64,000 nt of DNA, taken from assembly GCF_025517535.1 (NCBI RefSeq), contig NZ_JAOPKC010000007.1:52112-116111 (forward strand), in the 5' to 3' direction. This document shows, piece after piece, positions 43,988 through 53,324 of this stretch (positions are counted from its first letter, which is position 1; each line of letters opens with the position of its first letter). A program made the translations under genes and the position numbers. The notes below the pieces were generated by a model. It was not told the DNA's origin. It saw nothing but the letters and a program-made list of their open reading frames with translations, and ran no database searches. The DNA comes from Halapricum hydrolyticum (lineage in GTDB: Archaea; Halobacteriota; Halobacteria; Halobacteriales; Haloarculaceae).

Positions 43988-45388
43988 ATGAAAAGCACTA
44001 ATCCAACGACCGGCGAGACGATCGAAACGTATGACGACCACACCGAATCCGAAATCGAGGAGCGGCTGTCGAATGCGGAAACGGCGTTCGAAGCCTGGCG
44101 AGAGCGACCCGTAGCGGAACGCGAAACGAAACTCGCAGCGGTTGCTACCCTGCTCCGTGAGCGTACTGAGGAGTACGCGGAGCTGATGACCCGGGAGATG
44201 GGCAAACCGATTGCCCAGGCCGAGGCGGAGGTCGAAAAGTGTGCGTGGGTTTGTGACCACTACGCCGAGCACGCGGGACGCTATTTGCAGGATGAACAGC
44301 ATGCGAGCCCCCCGGGATCGAAGGTGAAGACGATTTACGAGCCACTCGGGCCGGTCCTTGCGATAATGCCGTGGAACTTCCCGTTCTGGCAGGCGTTTCG
44401 ATTCATCGCCCCCTACCTGACGGCGGGCAACGTCGGGCTGCTCAAACACGCCTCGAACGTGCCGGGCTGTGCGCTCGCGATCGAGGAGGTGTTCCGCGAC
44501 GCTGGCTACCCCGAAGGGACGTTCCAGTCACTGCTGATTCCCTCGGATCGCGTGGACACGGTCCTCTCGGACTCCCGTGTGAAGGCAGCGACCCTGACCG
44601 GGAGCGGTCCGGCGGGACAGGCGGTCGCCGCAACGGCCGGTGAGAACCTCAAGAAGACCGTCCTCGAACTCGGCGGGAGCGATCCGTACGTCGTCCTCGA
44701 TGACGCGGACGTCGAGGCTGCCGCAACGACTGGCGCATGGTCGCGCAACCTGAACGGCGGCCAGTCCTGTATCGCGGCCAAACGGTTCGTCGTCCACGAT
44801 GCCGTTTACGAGGAGTTCATCAAACGGTTCGTCGCCGAGATCGAGTCGTTCACTGTCGGCGACCCGATGGAGCAGGACACGGACGTCGGACCGCAGGCCC
44901 GACAGGACCTCATGGAGGGGATTCACCAACAGGTGGCCGAAAGCGTCGATGCCGGGGCGACGGTGCTCACGGGCGGCGAACCACTCGACTGCGAGGGCGC
45001 GTACTATCCCCCAACGGTGCTCGCGGACGTTCCACCGGGCTGTCCCGTCGACGCCGAGGAGGTGTTCGGCCCCGTGGCTGCCGTCTATCGGGTTTCCGAC
45101 GAGGATGCCGCCATCGAGAAGGCAAACGACACGGAGTTCGGGCTCGGCGCCAGCATCTGGACGGACGACCTCGACCGTGGCGAGCGAATCGCCGGTCGCA
45201 TCGACGCCGGCTGTACGTACATCAACGAACTGGTGAAGTCCGATCCGCGGGTCCCGTTCGGCGGCGTGAAGGAATCCGGGTATGGCCGCGAACTCTCGGA
45301 AGCGGGGATCAAGGAGTTCGTCAACCCCAAGACGGTCTGGAGCCAGCAGCCCCAGACGAACGACGAAGACGAGGTAACGATCGAATGA
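43988..45388 (+). CDS. NAD(P)+-dependent aldehyde dehydrogenase (succinate-semialdehyde type)
   Basis: A 466-residue aldehyde dehydrogenase. Cofactor and catalytic motifs: LGPVLAIMPWNFPFWQAFRF (PWN), TLTGSGPAGQAVAATAGENLKKTVLELGGSDPYVVL with the general-base Glu, and NLNGGQSCIAAKRFVV with the nucleophile Cys. The closing motif is GVKESGYGRELSEAGIKEF. The length and LGPV/PWNFP loop match short succinate-semialdehyde dehydrogenases (GabD/Sad). The next gene, a ThDP enzyme, starts inside its last codon (ATGA), so the pair is coupled; the aldehyde may come from that enzyme. Confidence 0.9.
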   Translation: MKSTNPTTGETIETYDDHTESEIEERLSNAETAFEAWRERPVAERETKLAAVATLLRERTEEYAELMTREMGKPIAQAEAEVEKCAWVCDHYAEHAGRYLQDEQHASPPGSKVKTIYEPLGPVLAIMPWNFPFWQAFRFIAPYLTAGNVGLLKHASNVPGCALAIEEVFRDAGYPEGTFQSLLIPSDRVDTVLSDSRVKAATLTGSGPAGQAVAATAGENLKKTVLELGGSDPYVVLDDADVEAAATTGAWSRNLNGGQSCIAAKRFVVHDAVYEEFIKRFVAEIESFTVGDPMEQDTDVGPQARQDLMEGIHQQVAESVDAGATVLTGGEPLDCEGAYYPPTVLADVPPGCPVDAEEVFGPVAAVYRVSDEDAAIEKANDTEFGLGASIWTDDLDRGERIAGRIDAGCTYINELVKSDPRVPFGGVKESGYGRELSEAGIKEFVNPKTVWSQQPQTNDEDEVTIE

Positions 45389-46971
45389 AAGCCTCTGATC
45401 TGCTCGTTGGCTGTCTCGAACGCGAGGCCGTCGAATACGTGTTCGGTGTGCCCGGCGAGGAAACCGAAGACCTGCTCTTCTCGCTGCGGGACTCGGATAT
45501 CAGGTTCATCCCGGTCCGACACGAGCAGGGTGCCGCATTCATGGCGGACGTCCACGGCCGGCTTACGGGCGAGGCAGGCGTCTGTCTTGGGACGCTCGGC
45601 CCCGGTGCGACGAACCTCCTGACCGGCGTCGCGGACGCGAACCTGGATAAAGCCCCTCTCGTCGCGATCACGGGCCAGGGTGGCTTGGAGCGCCTCCACA
45701 AAGAGAGCCACCAGGCGCTGGATATCGTCCAGATGTTCGAGCCGATCACGAAGTGGAACACCCAGCTCAACGATCCTGACGTCATCACCGAATCCGTCCG
45801 GAAGGCGTTCAAAGTCGCCGAATACGAGAAACCCGGCGCGACCCACCTCGAATTCCCCGAGGACGTCGCCGGGTCGGACGTTGACGCCAGCCCGATGGAC
45901 GCTCGTGAGCGTGTCCGACTCGCATCACCGGACTCGGACCTGCTCCAACAAGTCCAAGCGCTCCTCGAAGAAGCCGACCGGCCGCTGATCATCACGGGGA
46001 ACGGAGCGGTTCGAACGGGTGCCGCGACACAGCTCCGTGAGTTTGTCGAAACGACCGGCATCCCCGTCGCGTCGACGTATAGCGGGAAAGGGGCGATTTC
46101 GGATCGATCGCCACAGTCGTTGTTGACCCTTGATTCCGGCGACCACCAGGAGGCGTCGGACGCGATCGAGATGGCCGACCTCATCCTCACCGTCGGATAT
46201 GACATCGCCGAACACGACCCGGCCGGCTGGAATAAGGGCGCGGACACCGTTATCGTGCACATCGATAGTGAGCCGGCGGAGGTGTACGAGGCGTACAACC
46301 CGAACCTCGAACTCGTCTGTGATCTCTCGACGGCACTCGAGAAACTCACCGAACGGATGAACGAGAGCGAGACGCAGTTCGACGAGACGTGGTACAGCGA
46401 TCTCAGGGACCACATCCTCGAAGATGTCGCCGCCGACCCATCCGGAGACGATCCGTTCACCGTCCGGACGGTACTGCCGGTGTTACGGGAAGTGATGGAT
46501 GATGAAGACGTCCTGATCTCCGACGTCGGAAGCCACAAGATGCAGATCGCACAGAACTTCCCCACCTACGAACCGAACACGTGCATTATTTCGAACGGGC
46601 TGGCGTCGATGGGCATCTCGGTTCCGGGAGGGATCGCGGCGGATCTCACGACCGATGCGGAGGTCGTTGCGGCGACTGGCGATGGCGGGTTTCTGATGAA
46701 CGGTGCCGAGATCGAGACCGCAACGCGGGTGGGGTGTGGCTATACGATCCTCCTCTTCAACGACGACGATTACGGGCTGATCTCCGAAAAGCAGCACGCT
46801 CATCGCGGCGAGTCGTTCGGAACGAAACTCACGAATCCCGATTTCATGACGCTCGCCGAGAGCTTCGATATCGAGGGGTATCGCCCCGAAGACTGGGACG
46901 AACTCGAGGAGACGTTGCGGGATGCACTCGCGACAGACGAGATGTCGCTTGTCGAAATCCCAATAGAGTAA
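45385..46971 (+). CDS. Acetolactate synthase large subunit-like ThDP enzyme
   Basis: A 528-residue ThDP enzyme with all three domains. The catalytic Glu is in IPVRHEQGAAFMADVHGRLTG, the FAD-type central domain has IITGNGAVRTGAATQL, and the cofactor motif is GDGGFLMNGAEIETATRV with LLFNDDDYG downstream. The sequence resembles the catabolic acetolactate synthase AlsS or related carboligases. No regulatory small subunit is adjacent, which argues against branched-chain biosynthesis. The frame is open far upstream, but the ATG at 45385, overlapping the aldehyde dehydrogenase stop, gives the canonical N-terminus. Coupling with an aldehyde dehydrogenase suggests use of a decarboxylation-derived aldehyde. 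Confidence 0.9.
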   Translation: MKASDLLVGCLEREAVEYVFGVPGEETEDLLFSLRDSDIRFIPVRHEQGAAFMADVHGRLTGEAGVCLGTLGPGATNLLTGVADANLDKAPLVAITGQGGLERLHKESHQALDIVQMFEPITKWNTQLNDPDVITESVRKAFKVAEYEKPGATHLEFPEDVAGSDVDASPMDARERVRLASPDSDLLQQVQALLEEADRPLIITGNGAVRTGAATQLREFVETTGIPVASTYSGKGAISDRSPQSLLTLDSGDHQEASDAIEMADLILTVGYDIAEHDPAGWNKGADTVIVHIDSEPAEVYEAYNPNLELVCDLSTALEKLTERMNESETQFDETWYSDLRDHILEDVAADPSGDDPFTVRTVLPVLREVMDDEDVLISDVGSHKMQIAQNFPTYEPNTCIISNGLASMGISVPGGIAADLTTDAEVVAATGDGGFLMNGAEIETATRVGCGYTILLFNDDDYGLISEKQHAHRGESFGTKLTNPDFMTLAESFDIEGYRPEDWDELEETLRDALATDEMSLVEIPIE

Positions 46972-47021
46972 CCCCGAACTCACTGTAGGTGTTTTCCGAC
47001 TCGCCCACATACTACCGAGCG

Positions 47022-47657
47022 ATGGCTCAAAACGAGGACCACATCACGGTATATTCCGACTACGTGTGTCCGTTTTGCTACCTTGGCCGACGCTCCCTCG
47101 AAGAGTATCAGCAGACGCGTGATGGTGATCTCGAGATTGACTGGCACCCCTTCGATCTTCGGAGTCAGAAGCGCGGACCAGATGGCGAGATCGACCACTC
47201 GGTCGACGACGGAAAAGACGAAGCGTACTTCGACCAAGTGCGACAGAACGTCGCCCGGCTGAAAGACGAGTACGACGCCCACGAGATGCTCGACCTCGAC
47301 GACCTTCCGGAGAACGTGGATTCGTTCGAGGCGCAAGTCGCCTCGTTCCACGTGAACGAAAAGTATCCCGAGCAGTGGTTCGCCTTCGACGAAGCGATTT
47401 TCGAGGCGCTGTGGATCGATGGACGAGACATCGGCGATATCGATGTTTTAGCCGATGTTGCGGACGCAACTGGACTGGACGGTGACGAGATTCGAACTGC
47501 GGTCGTGGACGAGCAGCTTCGCGACCGCCTCCGGGACCAATTTACTGAAGCACAGCAGAACGGTGTGACGGGCGTTCCGACGTTCGTCTACGATGGATAT
47601 GGCGCCCGGGGTGCAGTGTCGCCGGAACAGTTGGAGCGACTCGTCGAGGGCACGTGA
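47022..47657 (+). CDS. DsbA/FrnE-family thioredoxin-fold oxidoreductase
   Basis: A 211-residue DsbA-family protein. The redox motif CPFC is at the N-terminus (YSDYVCPFCYLGRRSLEEY), a helical domain is inserted in the middle, and the cis-Pro loop is GVTGVPTFVYDG. It lacks a signal peptide, so it is cytoplasmic, as are FrnE/2-hydroxychromene isomerase-like members. An internal ATG at 47022 fits better than 46989. It opens a plus-strand thiol/redox cluster. Confidence 0.9.
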   Translation: MAQNEDHITVYSDYVCPFCYLGRRSLEEYQQTRDGDLEIDWHPFDLRSQKRGPDGEIDHSVDDGKDEAYFDQVRQNVARLKDEYDAHEMLDLDDLPENVDSFEAQVASFHVNEKYPEQWFAFDEAIFEALWIDGRDIGDIDVLADVADATGLDGDEIRTAVVDEQLRDRLRDQFTEAQQNGVTGVPTFVYDGYGARGAVSPEQLERLVEGT

Positions 47658-47733
47658 TTTTGCCACTCGCGGGTGTGTTCCGTTTTTGCACGCCTCCCTG
47701 TCGTTTACTGCCGAACTCCCCATACCAGAACTA

Positions 47734-48228
47734 ATGTCTGTGAGTGTCACGACCTTCGAGTTAGAAAATGCCGGGGCGGGGATGTCGCCGTTTCGGCTCA
47801 AAGACACGCTTTCGAATCCCGATATCGACGCGGTCGTTCTGTTACTCCAGCGTGACTATCACTGCCGGAAATGCCGACAACAGGTGCAGGATGTCGCTGC
47901 GCGCTACGACGAGTTCGAAGGCGAAAACGCCCTCGTCGTTTCAGTTCTCCCCGAACCTGTCGATCAAGCCCGCGGTTGGCAGGAGTCGTACGACCTGCCG
48001 TTCCCACTCCTTGCGGATCCGGCGAAGCAACTGGGTGACGACCTCGACCAACCGTCTCGATTCGGTGTCCTCGGGAACCTCCACGACATGATCGGACGAA
48101 TGCCCGAGGCACTCGTCGTCGATGTCCGCGAAGACGACCCAACCGTGACATACGTCCATAAAGGTACGTCACCAGCGGATCGGCCGTCGATAGACGAGCT
48201 ACTGGCGGAGGCTCGGCAGCTTTCGTAG
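47734..48228 (+). CDS. Peroxiredoxin-like thioredoxin-fold protein
   Basis: A 164-residue peroxiredoxin-like protein with a CxxC (VLLLQRDYHCRKCRQQVQDV) at the position of the peroxidatic Cys, so two Cys are spaced like a thioredoxin. The later pattern LPFPLLADPAKQLGDDL and FGVLGNLHDMIG is typical of AhpC/TSA-like proteins. The ATG at 47734 starts the family sequence; the ORF opens earlier in unrelated codons. It may reduce peroxides or act as a thiol oxidoreductase. It is 76 bases after the DsbA-family gene and in the same run as the glutaredoxin-like gene. Confidence 0.83.
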   Translation: MSVSVTTFELENAGAGMSPFRLKDTLSNPDIDAVVLLLQRDYHCRKCRQQVQDVAARYDEFEGENALVVSVLPEPVDQARGWQESYDLPFPLLADPAKQLGDDLDQPSRFGVLGNLHDMIGRMPEALVVDVREDDPTVTYVHKGTSPADRPSIDELLAEARQLS

Positions 48229-48283
48229 ACTGCTGCCAGCACAGTGTTTACCCACACGTCACCCCAATTCAACCTGAGTCACA

Positions 48284-48559
48284 ATGAGCGAATCTACACC
48301 CACCACCGACCCATCGATAACGTTGTATCGGCTGCAAGCCTGCCCGTTCTGCGAACGCGTCGTTCGGAAACTCCACGAGTACGACCTCGATTACCGCTCG
48401 CGGTTCGTCGAGGCGATGCACACCGAACGTGACGTCGTCAAGCGCATCAGCGGCAAGCGCACCGTCCCGGCGATCGTCGATGAGAATACTGGAGTGACGA
48501 TGTCCGAGAGCGCGAACATCGTCGACTACCTCGACAACACCTACGGGGCGGAGGCGTAA
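48284..48559 (+). CDS. Glutaredoxin/glutathione-S-transferase N-terminal domain protein
   Basis: A 91-residue thioredoxin-fold protein: YRLQACPFCERVVRKLHEYDLDYRSRFVEA has CPFC, followed by the cis-Pro TVPAIVDENTG and ESANIVDYLDNTY. It is a stand-alone glutaredoxin-like domain (the N-terminal half of GST). Haloarchaea lack glutathione; the partner would be gamma-glutamylcysteine or another reductant. It ends three bases before the redoxin gene. Confidence 0.88.
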   Translation: MSESTPTTDPSITLYRLQACPFCERVVRKLHEYDLDYRSRFVEAMHTERDVVKRISGKRTVPAIVDENTGVTMSESANIVDYLDNTYGAEA

Positions 48560-48562
48560 CCA

Positions 48563-49078
48563 ATGGATCTCGATTTCGACGTTGTAGATCTCGACGAGTC
48601 GAACCATCCTGACGAAGGATCCCAAGCCCCGGATTTCGTCCGTCCCCTGGTGAATGATGAGTACTGGGAGGACGTTGCCCTGTCGGAACTTACTGCCGGT
48701 GGACCGGTTCTCCTCGTGTTCTACACAATGGACGGGGATTTTCCGGCGACGTACATCTGGAACGAGCTGCGAGACCGTGCGTGGGACGACGATTACGACG
48801 TCACGATTGTCGGGCTCTCGATCTCGTCGCCCTACGAGCACAAGACGTTCATCGACGAGCGCGAGATGTCGTACCGACTGTTCAGCGATCCACAGAACGG
48901 CGTCGCCGAGGAGTACGGAATCGTCAACGATCTCGATGGGATGGCGGGAATCAGTGAGCCACGGCTCGCAGTGTTCCTTATCGACGAGGAACGGGCGATT
49001 CAGTACGCCTGGGTGGCTCAAGAATGGCCAGAATTCCCCGACTACGACGAGATCGAGGACGAACTTGCAGAGCTCTGA
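48563..49078 (+). CDS. Cysteine-free redoxin-domain protein
   Basis: A 171-residue AhpC/TSA-type fold: EGSQAPDFVRPLVNDEYWEDVALSEL, then VLLVFYTMDGDFPATYIWNELRDR, IVGLSISSPYEHKTFIDE, and FLIDEERAIQYAWVAQEWP. The peroxidatic Cys position reads MDGDFPATY and the whole protein has no cysteine, so it cannot act as a classical peroxiredoxin. It starts three bases after the glutaredoxin-like gene, so they form an operon. It could be a binding or scaffolding member, or use another group. Confidence 0.87.
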   Translation: MDLDFDVVDLDESNHPDEGSQAPDFVRPLVNDEYWEDVALSELTAGGPVLLVFYTMDGDFPATYIWNELRDRAWDDDYDVTIVGLSISSPYEHKTFIDEREMSYRLFSDPQNGVAEEYGIVNDLDGMAGISEPRLAVFLIDEERAIQYAWVAQEWPEFPDYDEIEDELAEL

Positions 49079-49123
49079 GCTGATTGCGCTTCGATCTGCG
49101 AATGGGAGAACGAATACCCGGGC

Positions 49124-49282
49124 TCAGAGTTCTATTTCTCGCAGCGTGTCTGACTGCCCGCAGTAGGGACACTGGAAATCATCGACTGTGACGTCGTCGG
49201 ACATATCGTACGTGTAGTGGAGTTCGGCCATATCTAGTTCACAATCGCCGTTTTCGCACGCGATTTCAAGCGTCGCAGGCAT
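49124..49282 (-). CDS. Small zinc-ribbon protein (DUF7559-like)
   Basis: A 52-residue protein found by translating the minus strand here: it begins MPATLEIACENGDCELDMAE and ends with CPYCGQSDTLREIEL. The Cys pairs (C9/C14 and C38/C41) suggest one zinc site. Short haloarchaeal proteins with this exact layout (MPxTxEIxC, CELDMxExHYTY, CPYCG) are deposited as DUF7559 (number from memory). It lies antisense in the gap between the redoxin gene and the CoA-binding gene. The function is unknown. Confidence 0.82.
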   Translation of the reverse strand: MPATLEIACENGDCELDMAELHYTYDMSDDVTVDDFQCPYCGQSDTLREIEL

Positions 49283-49385
49283 GCCATTCTATACTCGTCG
49301 ATGTCGGATAAACCGGTGGGTCGAGGCAGGCATCCTGTGGTATTGGTACACCGTTATCGTCTGGCACTCCTGAATCTCTTTATTA

Positions 49386-49802
49386 TTACGCCGAGGCGAC
49401 CAGTCGCTGATGTTCTGGTTTCATACACCGGTCCTGGACGACGCGTCGCCCGGCTGCTTCTGCCCGAGTAACAGCTTCGTCGTCGTGAATACCGAGCTGG
49501 AGCCAGATAACCTCGATGTCGTCACGGGCGAGGGCTTCGTCGACGATTCCAGCAACCTCTGGACTCGGTCGAAAGACGTCCACGATGTCGACCTTCTCCT
49601 CAACATCGGAGAGCGAATCGTAAGCCGGCCGTCCAAGAACCTCATCTGCAGTGGGATTGACCGGAACGATTTCGTAGCCCTGCGCTTGGAGATATTTCGG
49701 GATCTCGTGGGCGTCCTTGCCGGGCGTTGACGAGCAACCGACGACAGCGACTGTTTTGTAATCGAGGATTCTTCGGACTTCAGTGTCTGTCTCGACAGGC
49801 AT
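49386..49802 (-). CDS. CoA-binding-domain (YccU-like) protein
   Basis: A 138-residue Rossmann protein of the CoA-binding (succinyl-CoA synthetase alpha-like) family: LDYKTVAVVGCSSTPGKDAHEIPKYLQAQGYEIVPVNP, then the family DVEEKVDIVDVFRPSPEVAGIVDEAL and VIWLQLGIHDDEAVTRAEAAGRRVVQDRCM. Stand-alone members bind CoA; some are linked to CoA thiolation or protection under stress. It is divergent from the minimal flavoprotein gene. Confidence 0.9.
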   Translation of the reverse strand: MPVETDTEVRRILDYKTVAVVGCSSTPGKDAHEIPKYLQAQGYEIVPVNPTADEVLGRPAYDSLSDVEEKVDIVDVFRPSPEVAGIVDEALARDDIEVIWLQLGIHDDEAVTRAEAAGRRVVQDRCMKPEHQRLVASA

Positions 49803-49934
49803 ACTGTTCCTACGGGCTCGCCTAGGAAAAGGTCATTGTCGCATCGAGACGGACTCCGCTTGAGTTCGAACACCGCATCAACTATTTATTCGGCTGTCCT
49901 CCACGCTTATCCCTCTGTAACTGTATATCTCTGT

Positions 49935-50522
49935 ATGGGAGACGTACTAATTGTCGGCGGCGGGCCGGCCGGTCTCAGTGCCGCACTGTTCACTGCAAAG
50001 AATGGCCTCGAAACGACCGTCTTCGACACTGACGGGACGTGGATGCACAAGGCTCATTTGTTCAATTACCCCGGGATTGGGTCAATAGACGGCTCGAATT
50101 ATATCGAGGCGCTCCGCGACCAGGTCGACGATTTCGGGGTCGATCGACACCAAGAAACCGAAGTCACTGCTGTCGAATCAACTGACGGCGGCTTCACCGT
50201 CACGACCGACGATGGCGAGTACGAGTCGTCATATGTCGTGCTCGCGACGGGTGCTAATCGAGATCTCGCGGAAGGTCTTGGCTGTGCACTCACCGACGAA
50301 GGAATCGTCGATGTGGACGTGACGATGGAGACATCCATTGAGGATGCCTATGCGACGGGTGCGATGGTTCGAGCGGAGGAGTGGCAGGCCGTCATTTCAG
50401 CTGGAGATGGCGCTGCTGCCGCGCTCAATATCCTCACCAAAGAGAAAGGAGAACACTTCCACGACTTCGATGTACCAGGGGATGCTGAGGAACTATTCGG
50501 CTCTCTCGTCGACTCCTCATAA
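49935..50522 (+). CDS. Minimal thioredoxin-reductase-like flavoprotein without CxxC
   Basis: A 195-residue flavoprotein. The FAD motif is VLIVGGGPAGLSAALFTAKNG and the closing motif is EDAYATGAMVRAEEWQAVISAGDGAAAALNILT. The sequence passes straight from VLATGANRDLAEGLGC to the closing segment, so the NAD(P)-binding domain and its CxxC are missing. Full thioredoxin reductases are about 310-330 residues. The start at 49935 follows a TATA-like tttatt at about 49885. It may be an FAD-only ferredoxin- or quinone-linked oxidoreductase. It closes the redox cluster. Confidence 0.85.
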   Translation: MGDVLIVGGGPAGLSAALFTAKNGLETTVFDTDGTWMHKAHLFNYPGIGSIDGSNYIEALRDQVDDFGVDRHQETEVTAVESTDGGFTVTTDDGEYESSYVVLATGANRDLAEGLGCALTDEGIVDVDVTMETSIEDAYATGAMVRAEEWQAVISAGDGAAAALNILTKEKGEHFHDFDVPGDAEELFGSLVDSS

Positions 50523-50826
50523 TTCACCTCTCACCTCTTTAAACTGCTCACATACCACATCTTCGCGCTTTTCGAACTGAGTCACTTCTTGCAGCCGTCT
50601 CTAATATGCTCGATGCCCACAAGTATTCGGCCAACCCGGGTAATCGAATGAATTTCAACGGGGGCTTCTGCTTAGTCTACACTGAGTGATTGAGTGTTCG
50701 GTAGGTTGATTGGAATCTGGTCGATTGAGATGTCACTCTGGTTCTGTTGTTAACTCATGTAGAATCACTCTCTCATACGCTCTTTTTCGAGCCCTCAACC
50801 CTTCCAAGGGAAAAACGACTCGCTGC
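50523..50826. other. 304-base gap between converging genes
   Basis: The flavoprotein gene ends from the left and the zinc-finger-type gene ends from the right. I see no gene and no clear repeat. A/T-rich runs at about 50757-50790 may terminate transcription from either side. Confidence 0.45.
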
Positions 50827-51273
50827 TCAGGCTGGCGGGAAGTAGACGCTTTCTTCGCCGGCTAGCTCTTCGAGCTGATTCTGATGCCGATGCGTGAAGT
50901 AGCAGTCGTAGCTACAGTACCCACAGATCTCTCCCGTATCATACTCTGCTACGAAGGGACCTCGTTCAGTCGTCCAAACGTTCACATCGCACTCAGTACA
51001 CGCTGCACTCTCGATATCACTCGGTGACGGGCCGCGATACTCGAACTCGACGCTGTCTTTCTGAGTTGTCGATTCGGGCCATACGCCTCGTGCCTGCCAG
51101 AATTCTCGAACCTTCGCGAGACTATATCGGACCGTTTTTCGGATCGTCATGTGCTCGGCGTCGCGACCACTGTCGTCCCACCCGCTAGCTGTCCAGAACT
51201 CGCCGAACTGTGCGCCACGGTGAAGACCATTCCAGTCGAGGCCGACGATATCTGCGGGTGGATCCTCCGTCAA
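50827..51273 (-). CDS. Hypothetical Cys-rich protein
   Basis: A 148-residue protein. The C-terminal third has three Cys pairs (CTECDVNVW and CGYCSYDCYF) that could bind zinc. The N-terminal part is aromatic-rich (FGEFWTASGWDDSG, KVREFWQARGVWP). I recognise no family. It starts 71 bases beyond the end of the TnpB gene at 51345-52583 in the same orientation; its upstream region contains the right end of that element, so its promoter may have been affected by the insertion. The function is unknown. Confidence 0.62.
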   Translation of the reverse strand: MTEDPPADIVGLDWNGLHRGAQFGEFWTASGWDDSGRDAEHMTIRKTVRYSLAKVREFWQARGVWPESTTQKDSVEFEYRGPSPSDIESAACTECDVNVWTTERGPFVAEYDTGEICGYCSYDCYFTHRHQNQLEELAGEESVYFPPA

Positions 51274-51289
51274 CGTGGGACGGGTGAGC

Positions 51290-52616
<1,327 letters not shown>

Positions 52617-52782
52617 TGGCTCGGGTTGGTGTTGGGAGTCGGACTCCCTCCAAGTATGTGGACGCGACGACCACGCCAGTCGCTCGGCTCTGAGAACTCG
52701 TGAGCGAGCCGATCGGCGTATCCCCGGGAGTACCCGACGACGAGGGGATCGTAAAACCCTTTCCAGCTGTTACTATCCGGCG

Positions 52783-52911
52783 TTACTCATCGGCTCTACT
52801 CTCGAGGACGGCAACGATCTCGGAGAGATAGAAAAGACGGAGATTATCACGCTCGTCCGCAGCTTCTTCGACCGAGCGTCTGAACCCAGAGCGGCAGAAT
52901 AAGGCGACTTC
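52783..52911 (-). pseudogene. Remnant of a DUF234-type archaeal ATPase C-terminus
   Basis: A 42-codon open stretch with no start codon: EVALFCRSGFRRSVEEAADE then NLRLFYLSEIVAVLES. It resembles the end of archaeal AAA-type ATPases with the DUF234 domain, which has 'LFSRSGF' followed by an acidic helix and 'L-DL--I'. A stop codon directly precedes the recognisable part, and the ATPase domain is absent. The rest of the 397-base gap (52584-52980) shows nothing else I can name, apart from the TnpB promoter at its left. Confidence 0.4.
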
Positions 52912-52980
52912 CTATGCGTCCAGAGTTAGGAATCAGACTATAATAGTCTGAGCTATAATATTCTCGCCTCTAACGTTGTG

Positions 52981-53202
52981 TCACTCCTCTTGTGAGCGGA
53001 TTTCTTGTGCCTGATGTTCGAGACGCCGGAGAATTTGAACACGTCCCTGATTCGCATTCTCGTAGGCAACGCAGGCTCGCAGCGTCTCCATGTCGTTGAT
53101 CGTCACGATACCGGCGTTGATGAGTCGAGTGTTTGGTGGCTCGAGACGCTGTTTTGGCGTAAGACCCTTCGATTCTACAGATTGATCTGCTGACTCACTC
53201 AC
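52981..53202 (-). CDS. Small haloarchaeal accessory-element protein
   Basis: A 73-residue, largely helical protein. The sequence PPNTRLINAGIVTINDMETLRACVAYENANQGRVQILRRLEHQAQEIR looks like a helical repressor or antitoxin-size protein; small haloarchaeal proteins of this type recur on plasmids and integrated elements (from memory). No catalytic or zinc motif. It follows the winged-helix gene after 122 bases that include a T10 run on the coding strand. Confidence 0.65.
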   Translation of the reverse strand: MSESADQSVESKGLTPKQRLEPPNTRLINAGIVTINDMETLRACVAYENANQGRVQILRRLEHQAQEIRSQEE

Positions 53203-53230
53203 TGATGTTCGCCTCCGCGCTTTTGAGGCG

Positions 53231-53240
53231 AAAAAAAAAA
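53231..53240 (-). terminator. T-run terminator after the winged-helix gene
   Basis: The plus strand has ten adenines, so the minus strand has ten thymines, about 85 bases after the winged-helix stop (53325) and 29 bases before the start of the next gene. Archaeal RNA polymerase terminates at such T runs. It could also separate the two genes into different units. Confidence 0.45.
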
Positions 53241-53324
53241 CGGCTCTAAGTTGACCTGCTTTCGTGACCGGCTATACGTATTCAGGCCCCACCGAATATC
53301 GTCTTCGACTGCAGGCAACCCAGG

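Noticed and set aside
44737..45384. Upstream extension of the acetolactate-synthase-like frame
   Set aside because: It lies inside the aldehyde dehydrogenase gene and is Arg-rich. The ATG at 45385 gives the family N-terminus.
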